Assembly: GCF_000686905.1 (NCBI RefSeq)
Contig: NZ_JMLW01000011.1
Location: forward strand, 1-64,000
DNA length: 64,000 nucleotides
Direction: 5' to 3'
From: Marinospirillum insulare DSM 21763
GTDB lineage: Bacteria; Pseudomonadota; Gammaproteobacteria; Pseudomonadales; Halomonadaceae
Positions 54,206 to 62,549 of this stretch are shown here, piece by piece. The stretch's first letter is position 1. Each line of letters opens with the position of its first letter. The notes beneath the pieces are model-generated. The model was given only the letters and a program-made list of their open reading frames with translations. It ran no database searches and was not told the DNA's origin. A program made the position numbers and the translations under genes.

Positions 54206-55798
54206 TTAGGGGTTTTTTACGTAGGCATTACTGCGAAGGTAGAACCACCAGTTAACCACCAGACAAAGCGCATAAAAAACCGCAAAGCCATACATAGCCA
54301 TTTCTGGTGTTCCTGCGCGTATTTGATCACCCATAACAATGGGTGCAATAAAAGCACCATAAGCAGCAACGGCAGAAGTCCAGCCTAAAACAGGGCCTTT
54401 TTGTTGTTGGTTAAAAATAACCCCTATGCTTCGGAAGGTAGAGCCGTTACCTATACCACTGGCGGCAAACAGCACCACAAAAAGTATTAAGAAAGTATAA
54501 AAGTAGCTATTAGGGTCATTAGAGTTGTAGGCCAACATCATTACATAGCCAGTTGCTACTGAAGCAAAAACCATAACCACAGAAATAATCTGCGTAACGA
54601 TGGCACCGCCCACCTTGTCTGAAATCCAACCACCCACAGGGCGAATAAGCGCACCTACAAATGGACCTATCCAAGACCAAGTAAGCGCACTAGGCGCATT
54701 ATCATTCACCACACGCAGCACATTGCCATCAGCATCAACCTGCATTAAGTTGCCAAAAATAACACTGATAGATAGAGGTAGAGCTGCTGAGAAACCAATG
54801 AATGAGCCAAAGGTTAATATATAAAGCACGGTCATAGACCAGGTGTGCTTGTTAGAAAAAATACTAAACTGCTTTTTAATGTTGGGCTTAATATCACCAG
54901 GTATTATTTTTAATAAAAATACTGTGAGCAGGATAGTTAAGGGTAAAGCTACCCACATGCTCATATAGTTAAGCGCCATTACACCAACAATGGAGGTAAT
55001 AATACCCACTAAATACAAGCCAAGAATTTTACTAAAGGCAGCAAAGGGAGTACCTGGATTAGGTGTAATAACACGCAGGTTATTCATACCCAACCAGCCA
55101 GCAAAAGCTAAAGGTATTAAGAAAACCAGCCACACAAACCCAGCATTTTGAATCCAAGTATTGGTACCCGCTTCTATACGACCAATTAAAGTACCGCTGG
55201 CTTTTTGTAAGGCTAAAGGTTCACCAGCTAAAAAACCAAATACGCCCACGGTCATAACTAAGGGTATAAGAATCTGCATGGTAGTAACCCCAAAGTTACC
55301 TAAGCCAGCATTCATACCCAAACCATAGCCCTGTTTACTTTTTGGAAAGAAAGTACTGATGTTACTCATAGAGCAAGCAAAATTACCGCCACCTATACCC
55401 GATAATAAAGCCAAAGCTTGGAAGACGATTAAAGGGGTCGACGGATTCATTAATGCTAAGCCTGTTCCCAAGGCTGGAAACATTAGCAGGGCTGTGGTCA
55501 AAAAGATGGTGTTACGACCACCCGCTATGCTTATCATAAAAGAAGCTGGAATACGCAGGGTTGCACCCGATAAGCCAGCAATGGCGGTTAGTGTGAAAAG
55601 CTGTTCAACACTAAAAGAAAAACCCAAATTTTGCATTTGGGCGGTAATCATTCCCCACATTAACCAAACTGCAAAGCCGATTAACAGGCTAGGAATGGAT
55701 ATCCATAGATTGCGATTAGCGATTTTTTGACCTTTTTCTTGCCAGTAGGTCTCATTCTCGACATCCCAATCATGTATGTCTTGATTTGTTTTAGCCAT
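54206..55798 (-). CDS. narK2: Nitrate/nitrite transporter, NarK2 (E. coli NarK) type
   Basis: The 530-aa major facilitator starts at ATG 55798 (MAKTNQDIHDWDVENETYWQ); a longer frame to 55837 lacks a ribosome site. The N-terminus and helix 1 (RNLWISIPSLLIGFAVWLMW) align closely with E. coli NarK, and the nitrate signature GLGMNAGLGNFGVTTMQ (about 165-181) is present. It is longer than E. coli NarK (463 aa), with extra sequence in the central part (about 210-300). NarK2 types are usually nitrate/nitrite antiporters. NarL-like heptamers lie upstream. Confidence 0.92.
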   Translation of the reverse strand: MAKTNQDIHDWDVENETYWQEKGQKIANRNLWISIPSLLIGFAVWLMWGMITAQMQNLGFSFSVEQLFTLTAIAGLSGATLRIPASFMISIAGGRNTIFLTTALLMFPALGTGLALMNPSTPLIVFQALALLSGIGGGNFACSMSNISTFFPKSKQGYGLGMNAGLGNFGVTTMQILIPLVMTVGVFGFLAGEPLALQKASGTLIGRIEAGTNTWIQNAGFVWLVFLIPLAFAGWLGMNNLRVITPNPGTPFAAFSKILGLYLVGIITSIVGVMALNYMSMWVALPLTILLTVFLLKIIPGDIKPNIKKQFSIFSNKHTWSMTVLYILTFGSFIGFSAALPLSISVIFGNLMQVDADGNVLRVVNDNAPSALTWSWIGPFVGALIRPVGGWISDKVGGAIVTQIISVVMVFASVATGYVMMLAYNSNDPNSYFYTFLILFVVLFAASGIGNGSTFRSIGVIFNQQQKGPVLGWTSAVAAYGAFIAPIVMGDQIRAGTPEMAMYGFAVFYALCLVVNWWFYLRSNAYVKNP

Positions 55799-55886
55799 GG
55801 TCGTATCTCTTTTCCGTAGTGAATACAAAGCTGCCACTTACAGAAATAAAGATACGCTTTAACAATTAAAAAAGTAGTTGCCCAAA

Positions 55887-56032
55887 ATAGGTAGTTTTTG
55901 TCTTCTACTCATTAAGTAATAGCCCGACAGAAAGTCCATCTCTTTGTTTTTAAAGTGTTTTCTTGAATTTACCTTTGGTTTTCTATAAAAAACTGACCCA
56001 TTAGATTTTTGTAGGTACTTATTAGCAAAAGT
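55887..56032 (-). promoter_or_regulatory. NarL-like heptamers upstream of narK2
   Basis: Matches to the NarL heptamer TACYYMT: TACCTAT on the minus strand (55887-55893), TACTCAT (55906-55912, plus) and TACTTAT (56026-56032, plus). They lie 90-235 bp before the narK2 ATG; narL is encoded next door. The 240-bp region otherwise has no convincing gene; I could not find a clean FNR/Anr site. Confidence 0.4.
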
Positions 56033-56037
56033 TAAAT

Positions 56038-56700
56038 CTACTCTGGATGACGTGTCACGCCTTCTTGCACCGCCCAAACTGCCACTTCAACTCTTGAGCG
56101 TAGCTGCATTTTTTTGAGTAGGTTTTTTACATGCACTTTTACTGTGCCTTCGGTTACATCTAAGCGCCTGGCAATCATTTTGTTAGATAAGCCTTCAGCA
56201 ATTAAGCGCATTATTTGCATTTCGCGTGCAGTTAAATTGGCAATATCTGGACCAGAAGTAGCTGAGCGCTGATTACGCAAGGCTTTGGCCAAAAGTGTGG
56301 TTAACCTTTCGCTCACCACCATTTTACCCAAGGCCGCTTGGCGCAATTCTTCTAATAGATCTTCTGGCTCCATATCTTTTAATAAGTAACCATCAGCACC
56401 TGACTTTAAAGCCGCTACCACGTCTTCCTCATGGTCAGATACAGTAAACATAACTATTCGTGATGCAACGCCTTCTGCTCTTAACTGCTTGAGCACCTCT
56501 ATACCGTTGGTGCCTGGCATATTCAAATCTAAAAGAATCAAATCTGGATCTAGCTCTAAAGCAATTTTCACACCTTCTTCTGGACTACCAACATCACCCA
56601 CCAACAGCAAATCTTCTTCATCTTCTATTAGCTGCTTTATGCCTTTACGCAAAAGCGGATGGTCGTCAATAATAATGATCTTTGCTTGCTCTTCACTCAT
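56038..56700 (-). CDS. narL: Nitrate/nitrite response regulator NarL
   Basis: The 220-aa LuxR/NarL-family regulator has a receiver with acceptor Asp58 ([13 protein letters not shown]) and a C-terminal helix-turn-helix [20 protein letters not shown] (about 154-173) with the recognition helix in [16 protein letters not shown]. Paired with the NarX kinase directly upstream (28-bp gap). It should activate narG and narK under nitrate. Confidence 0.95.
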   Translation of the reverse strand: MSEEQAKIIIIDDHPLLRKGIKQLIEDEEDLLLVGDVGSPEEGVKIALELDPDLILLDLNMPGTNGIEVLKQLRAEGVASRIVMFTVSDHEEDVVAALKSGADGYLLKDMEPEDLLEELRQAALGKMVVSERLTTLLAKALRNQRSATSGPDIANLTAREMQIMRLIAEGLSNKMIARRLDVTEGTVKVHVKNLLKKMQLRSRVEVAVWAVQEGVTRHPE

Positions 56701-56728
56701 TTTTTAATCCCACTAAAATTTTATGCCT

Positions 56729-58597
56729 TTAGGCTGGTGTGCTTGCTGACTGCAGCTGTAGCGAGGCAGGTATAAAGCTTAAATACAACCCAACGCCACC
56801 CCCTCTACGGTTATAAAGATTGATTTTACCTCCTAGGGTTAAAGCCCTGTCACGCATAATCACTAAGCCATAATGTTGGTCTGGTGAGCTAGCTTCTTTA
56901 AACCCTCGGCCGTTATCCTCTATTGCCACCTCGACCTCATCGCCTTTTCTGCCCACTAAAACCTTAACATTGGTTGCCTTTGCATGCTTTACCACATTGG
57001 AGAGTGCTTCTCTAATCACTTGCAACACATGAATTTCTTCATTTGGGCTTAATAAGTCTGAGGGCAGATCAAATTCTACAAAAATATTAAAACCTAAGCG
57101 CTCTGAGAACTCCTCGATCGTTTTTTCTATAGCAGATCTCAAGCCTGGTTTATCTAGCTCCAAACGGAAGGTGGTTAGGAGCTCGCGTAGTTGGCGATAA
57201 GCATTACTAACACCTGCGCGAACTTCTCCCAGTGTTTCTTGCTGTTTTTCAGAGGCATTCTCTTTCTTTTGTTGTTTTTGTAAGCGGCTGATTTGAATTT
57301 TTAAATAAGAAAGTGACTGTGCTAAGGAATCATGCAGCTCACGGGCAATAATACTGCGCTCTTCTAACAAAGAAAGCTGCTGACCTTCTTGCATTTGCTG
57401 CTGAATATAAACCGCAGTTGCTAATTGATCGGCTAAAGTTTGCAATAGTCGCACTGCTCTTTGGCTTAACTGGCGACCTAAGGGATAGGCAACATCTAGA
57501 GTGCCTAAACGTCTACCTGCTGTGGCAACAGGTAAATACATATGCTCGTGTCCACCGGCAATGGTTACATTGGTTAAAGAGCTTTTATCTATACAAGCTG
57601 AACAGTCTAAGTTACGGCAATAAACAGGCCGAGTCGCACTTAGAGTCGTCATCACCTTAATGCTTTTTTGCTGGTCATCTAAATAAAGATTTATCGAGCC
57701 TATATCGATTAACTCTTCTAGTTTTTTCAACATAGGAACAGCATTGTGGCAAATATTATCGCTATTTTCATAGAGCAACCGCCCAGTATCGTGTAGCAGC
57801 TGCAAGGCTTGATGACTACGTTCTAGTTCTTGTGTTTTTTGAGAAACGAGTTTTTCTAAACTACGGTAGTTAAGCGAGAGGTCTCGCGACATATCATTAA
57901 CCGCCTCACCTAGGTCTGATAACTCATCATTATTCTTAGCCTGCTTGCGAACGACAAAGTTACCTCGGCGCACCTCTTTAACTTGCGCCATTAGTTTAGC
58001 TAAGGGGATAACCACTTTTTCTCTAATGTCTAAAAAGGCTATTAGAATAGCGACCAAGGCTAACAACATAAAAGTGGTTTGAATAAATATTTGCAGCTTA
58101 ACTTTATTGTCGGTACTTTTTTCTAAGGAAGAGACCATGTTGTCAATTAAATGGTATTGCGAATCCAGCAAAGCTTCTAATTCAATTAACTCATAAGCAC
58201 TACTAGAACCAACTTCGGTAAGTTTAGGGTTTATATTTGTTTGCCACTTATCTACTACGGCTTCATACAAAAGATGCAAACTATGATCATTAGAACGAGG
58301 TATTGAATCAACCAACTCTTTATTTTTTAGCCTTTCTACAAAACCCTTCGTGGCTTTGATTAATTTTTCATTCGCTTCTGCTTTAACATCATTATCTAAA
58401 CGAATTTCTTGCAGACTGTTAACAATGCGAAAAGTTTGCATACGCAAAGAACCAGCAATATTTAATGCCGCTGCATCACCTTTCATACGGTCAGAAACTA
58501 CATAAGAAACCAAGATACTGGTTAGGGCCATAAAACTAATAATGACCATGTGGACTGCAATGCGGGTGACTAGAGACTTTTTTCTCACACACTTCAC
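56729..58597 (-). CDS. narX: Nitrate/nitrite sensor kinase NarX
   Basis: Membrane sensor kinase. The 622-aa protein has two membrane helices (about 13-35 and 172-190) flanking a periplasmic helical domain. That domain carries the nitrate P-box GDAAALNIAGSLRMQTFRI (about 40-58). HAMP follows, then a GAF-like central module with a cysteine cluster (Cys327, Cys332, Cys335). Next is the HisKA_3 box with His422 (RELHDSLAQSLS) and an HATPase with DNGRGF. The start is GTG 58597 or GTG 58588; the latter has the better-spaced AGAG. Confidence 0.93.
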   Translation of the reverse strand: MKCVRKKSLVTRIAVHMVIISFMALTSILVSYVVSDRMKGDAAALNIAGSLRMQTFRIVNSLQEIRLDNDVKAEANEKLIKATKGFVERLKNKELVDSIPRSNDHSLHLLYEAVVDKWQTNINPKLTEVGSSSAYELIELEALLDSQYHLIDNMVSSLEKSTDNKVKLQIFIQTTFMLLALVAILIAFLDIREKVVIPLAKLMAQVKEVRRGNFVVRKQAKNNDELSDLGEAVNDMSRDLSLNYRSLEKLVSQKTQELERSHQALQLLHDTGRLLYENSDNICHNAVPMLKKLEELIDIGSINLYLDDQQKSIKVMTTLSATRPVYCRNLDCSACIDKSSLTNVTIAGGHEHMYLPVATAGRRLGTLDVAYPLGRQLSQRAVRLLQTLADQLATAVYIQQQMQEGQQLSLLEERSIIARELHDSLAQSLSYLKIQISRLQKQQKKENASEKQQETLGEVRAGVSNAYRQLRELLTTFRLELDKPGLRSAIEKTIEEFSERLGFNIFVEFDLPSDLLSPNEEIHVLQVIREALSNVVKHAKATNVKVLVGRKGDEVEVAIEDNGRGFKEASSPDQHYGLVIMRDRALTLGGKINLYNRRGGGVGLYLSFIPASLQLQSASTPA

Positions 58598-58655
58598 TCT
58601 TGGGTTATTGAGTAACTACCTTCCCATAAAACACCTAAACCCAGAGTATCTCTTA

Positions 58656-58662
58656 AGGGGTA
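58656..58662 (-). promoter_or_regulatory. NarL-like heptamer in the narX-narG gap
   Basis: TACCCCT on the minus strand matches TACYYMT, 138 bp before the narG ATG. A single heptamer is weak evidence on its own, but the position fits activation of narGHJI by NarL. Confidence 0.3.
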
Positions 58663-58799
58663 TTTTGGCTATTTCTGGTGGTATTCATACAGTATTTTTT
58701 TAAAAGCTAGTACAAACTCAGTTGTGTAGCGGGCAGTTTTATCGGTTTTTATAAATCTATCAACTGTCTTTTTATCCTGAGGAGTCCGGGAGAGCGACT

Positions 58800-61700
58800 A
58801 TGAGTCACTTCATCGATCGACTGAATTATTTTAAGAAATCAAGGGTGCCCTTTGCTGATGGGCATGGCGAAACACAAGTAACCAACCGTGACTGGGAAGA
58901 TGGTTATCGTCAACGCTGGCAGCACGATAAAATTGTGCGCTCTACGCATGGTGTTAACTGTACTGGGTCTTGTAGCTGGAAAATTTACGTTAAAAATGGC
59001 CTAGTAACTTGGGAAACCCAGCAAACTGACTATCCACGTACCCGCCCAGATTTACCTAACCATGAACCTCGTGGCTGCCCTCGTGGTGCTAGCTACTCTT
59101 GGTACATGTATAGCGCGAACCGCCTTAAATATCCATTAATGCGCAAGTCACTGATTCAACTCTGGCGCAAGGCTAAACAAGAGTTTAGTGACCCAGTCGA
59201 AGCTTGGGCTTCTATTGTTCAAGACCCAGTGAAGTCTAAACAGTACAAAGAGCGCCGTGGTTTAGGTGGTTTTGTACGTTCTGACTGGGAAGAAGTGAAT
59301 GAGCTAATTGCTGCATCTAACGTCTACACTGCCAAAGAGCACGGCCCAGACCGCATTATTGGCTTCTCACCTATTCCTGCCATGTCAATGATTTCCTACG
59401 CTGCAGGTAGCCGTTACTTGTCTTTAATTGGCGGTGTCTGCCTCAGTTTCTATGACTGGTACTGTGACTTGCCTCCAGCCTCTCCTATGACTTGGGGTGA
59501 GCAAACCGACGTTCCAGAATCGGCTGACTGGTATAACAGTAACTACATTATTGCTTGGGGTTCTAACGTTCCTCAAACCCGTACGCCTGATGCTCACTTC
59601 TTTACCGAAGTTCGCTACAAGGGCACTAAAACCGTAGCCATTACCCCTGACTATGCCGAAGTTGCCAAATTAGCTGACCAGTGGATTAACCCTAAACAGG
59701 GTACTGATGCTGCTTTAGCCATGGCTTTTGGTCACGTTATTCTTAAAGAGTTTCACCTAGACAACCCGAGTGAATATTTTACCGACTATGTGCGCCGTTA
59801 CACCGACATGCCCTACTTGGTTATGTTGGAAGAACGCGATGATGGTGTTTATGCGCCAGGTCGTTTTTTACGCGCTAGCGACTTTGCTGACCAGCTAGGC
59901 CAAGAAAATAATCCTGACTGGAAAACCATTGCTATAGACGAAGAGTCAGACAAGTACGTTACACCTAATGGCTCTATCGGTTTCCGCTGGGGTGAAAAAG
60001 GTCGCTGGAACTTAGAGCAAAAAGCCAATGTAGACCAAAAAGACATTAAGCTGCGTTTAAGTTTAATTGATGCGCATGATGACAAGGTCACCGTAGGCTT
60101 TCCCTATTTTGGTGGTATCAAGCATGAGCACTGGCAGCACGTTGAACACAACAATGTTGTTAAGCACACCCTACCCGTGCGCAACCTTCAACTGGCCGAT
60201 GGTAGCCAAGTAAAAGTAGCCGCCGTTTATGACTTAATGATTGCCAACTACGGTATTAGCCGTGGCTTAGGTGATGACGATGGTGCAACTAGTTATGATC
60301 AAATAGCGCCTTACACCCCAGCTTGGCAGGAACAAATCACCGGTGTCCCACGCGAAACAGTGATTCGTATTGCGCGTGAGTTTGCTGATACAGCGAACAA
60401 AACCAAAGGTCGCTCGATGATTATTGTGGGCGCTGGTATGAACCACTGGTACCACATGGACATGAACTACCGCGGCCTAATGAATATGCTTATATTCTGT
60501 GGCTGTATTGGTCAAAGTGGTGGTGGTTGGGCTCACTATGTGGGTCAAGAAAAGCTTCGCCCACAAACAGGCTGGCTACCCCTTGCCTTTGGTAGTGATT
60601 GGACACGTCCTCCACGTCACATGAATGGTACTTCTTTCTTTTATAACCACTCTAGCCAGTGGCGCTATGAGAAGTTGGAAGTGAGCGAAATACTGTCACC
60701 TATGGCTAACCCTGAAAAATATAAGGGTAATTTAATCGACTTTAACGTTCGTTCAGAACGCATGGGCTGGTTGCCTTCTGCACCTCAGCTAAATACCAAC
60801 CCTTTACGCATTGCCGAAAAAGCTAAAGCAGCTGGTTTATCACCTGAAGACTACACAGTTAAAGCACTTAAATCTGGCGAAATTGCTTTTGCTTCTGAGT
60901 CTCCCGATGACCCTAAAAACTTCCCTCGCAACCTATTTATTTGGCGTTCCAACCTCTTAGGTTCGTCCGGTAAAGGGCATGAATACATGCTTAAGTACTT
61001 GTTAGGCACCAAGCATGGTTTGCAGGGTAAAGACTTAGGGCAAGAAGGTGGTGAGAAGCCTTTAGAAGTTGAATGGCGTGATGACCCACAAGATGGCAAG
61101 TTAGACTTGTTAGTGACTCTCGACTTCCGTATGTCAACTACCTGCCTTTATTCAGACATTGTTCTTCCTACCGCTACCTGGTACGAAAAAAATGACCTGA
61201 ATACTTCAGACATGCACCCCTTTATTCACCCTTTAACTGCGGCAACTGACCCAGCTTGGGAAGCTCGTAGTGACTGGGAGATTTATAAAGGCATAGCCAA
61301 AGCTTTTTCTAAAGCTTGTGTGGGTCACCTAGGCGAAGAAACCGACCTAGTTACCTTGCCTCTACAACACGACTCACCCGGAGAACTAGGTCAGGCATTT
61401 GAAGTGCAAGACTGGAAAAAAGGCGAGTGTGAACTTATTCCTGGCAAAACAGCACCTTCGCTAATTACCGTTGAGCGTAATTATCCTGAAACTTATGCAC
61501 GCTTTACTTCACTTGGCCCAGCTTTAGACAAACTAGGTAACGGTGGTAAAGGCATTAACTGGAATACCGACTCTGAAATTGAGTTGTTAGGACAGCTTAA
61601 CCACAAACAATTAACAGGCTCTTCTGAAGGTCGTCCAAAAATTGATTCGGCCATTGATGCTGCTGAGGTTATTTTAACCCTAGCACCAGAAACCAATGGT

Positions 61701-62549
61701 GCAGTTGCAGTAAAAGCTTGGCAGGCGCTCTCAGACATTACTGGCCTAGAGCACACTCACCTAGCTAAACCAAAAGAAGACGAAAAGATTCGCTTCCGCG
61801 ATATTGTTGCTCAGCCACGTAAGATTATCTCTAGCCCGACCTGGTCTGGCTTAGAAGATGAGCACGTTTCTTACAACGCTTGTTACACCAACATTCACGA
61901 GCTGATTCCTTTCCGCACCTTAACCGGTCGTCAGCAGCTTTACCAAGACCACCCTTGGATGCGTGACTTTGGCGAAAGCTTTGTTTCTTACCGTCCACCC
62001 ATTAATACCAAAACAGCAGCACCTTTGCTGAATGCTAAACCTAATGGCAACCCTGAGAAGGCATTGAACTTCTTAACACCTCACCAAAAATGGGGTATTC
62101 ACAGTACTTATAGCGACAACCTATTAATGCTAACTCTTTCACGTGGTGGCCCAATTGTGTGGCTAAGTGAAGATGACGCTAAAGAAATAGGTGTTGAAGA
62201 TAACGACTGGATAGAAGCGTTTAATGCTAACGGCTCTATCGCTGCAAGGGCTGTTGTTAGTCAGCGGGTTATGCCTGGCATGGTGATGATGTATCACGCC
62301 CAGGAACGTATCGTAAATATTCCTGGTTCTGAAGTGACTGGTACACGCGGTGGTATTCATAACTCAGTAACTCGTGCTTGCCCTAAACCAACTCACATGA
62401 TTGGTGGCTATGCGCACCAAGCTTATGGTTTTAACTACTACGGAACCGTTGGCTCTAACCGTGACGAATTTGTCATCGTACGCAAAATGAAGCGTGTTGA
62501 TTGGTTAGATGGTGAAGGTAACGATTATCAGCAGGAGGCAGTGAAATGA
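58800..62549 (+). CDS. narG: Respiratory nitrate reductase alpha subunit NarG
   Basis: Cytoplasmic-face catalytic subunit that reduces nitrate to nitrite with quinol electrons. The 1249-aa protein has the FS0 [4Fe-4S] ligands (HGVNCTGSCSWK, about 49-60, and GCPRGASYSW, about 92) and the bis-MGD domain. The molybdenum ligand aspartate is in LSFYDWYCDLPPASPMTWGE (about 214-233). GAGAG lies before ATG 58800. Its stop overlaps the narH start (ATGA). It is divergent from narXL, the classical nitrate-responsive layout. Confidence 0.98.
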   Translation: MSHFIDRLNYFKKSRVPFADGHGETQVTNRDWEDGYRQRWQHDKIVRSTHGVNCTGSCSWKIYVKNGLVTWETQQTDYPRTRPDLPNHEPRGCPRGASYSWYMYSANRLKYPLMRKSLIQLWRKAKQEFSDPVEAWASIVQDPVKSKQYKERRGLGGFVRSDWEEVNELIAASNVYTAKEHGPDRIIGFSPIPAMSMISYAAGSRYLSLIGGVCLSFYDWYCDLPPASPMTWGEQTDVPESADWYNSNYIIAWGSNVPQTRTPDAHFFTEVRYKGTKTVAITPDYAEVAKLADQWINPKQGTDAALAMAFGHVILKEFHLDNPSEYFTDYVRRYTDMPYLVMLEERDDGVYAPGRFLRASDFADQLGQENNPDWKTIAIDEESDKYVTPNGSIGFRWGEKGRWNLEQKANVDQKDIKLRLSLIDAHDDKVTVGFPYFGGIKHEHWQHVEHNNVVKHTLPVRNLQLADGSQVKVAAVYDLMIANYGISRGLGDDDGATSYDQIAPYTPAWQEQITGVPRETVIRIAREFADTANKTKGRSMIIVGAGMNHWYHMDMNYRGLMNMLIFCGCIGQSGGGWAHYVGQEKLRPQTGWLPLAFGSDWTRPPRHMNGTSFFYNHSSQWRYEKLEVSEILSPMANPEKYKGNLIDFNVRSERMGWLPSAPQLNTNPLRIAEKAKAAGLSPEDYTVKALKSGEIAFASESPDDPKNFPRNLFIWRSNLLGSSGKGHEYMLKYLLGTKHGLQGKDLGQEGGEKPLEVEWRDDPQDGKLDLLVTLDFRMSTTCLYSDIVLPTATWYEKNDLNTSDMHPFIHPLTAATDPAWEARSDWEIYKGIAKAFSKACVGHLGEETDLVTLPLQHDSPGELGQAFEVQDWKKGECELIPGKTAPSLITVERNYPETYARFTSLGPALDKLGNGGKGINWNTDSEIELLGQLNHKQLTGSSEGRPKIDSAIDAAEVILTLAPETNGAVAVKAWQALSDITGLEHTHLAKPKEDEKIRFRDIVAQPRKIISSPTWSGLEDEHVSYNACYTNIHELIPFRTLTGRQQLYQDHPWMRDFGESFVSYRPPINTKTAAPLLNAKPNGNPEKALNFLTPHQKWGIHSTYSDNLLMLTLSRGGPIVWLSEDDAKEIGVEDNDWIEAFNANGSIAARAVVSQRVMPGMVMMYHAQERIVNIPGSEVTGTRGGIHNSVTRACPKPTHMIGGYAHQAYGFNYYGTVGSNRDEFVIVRKMKRVDWLDGEGNDYQQEAVK

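Noticed and set aside
55859-56077. 72-codon minus-strand frame between narL and narK2
   Set aside because: It overlaps the end of narL in another frame, has no ribosome site or family-like composition, and covers the narK2 regulatory region.
58740-58799. FNR/Anr site before narG
   Set aside because: Only one half-site (ATCAA) is visible; the matching TTGAT half is not present at the required spacing.
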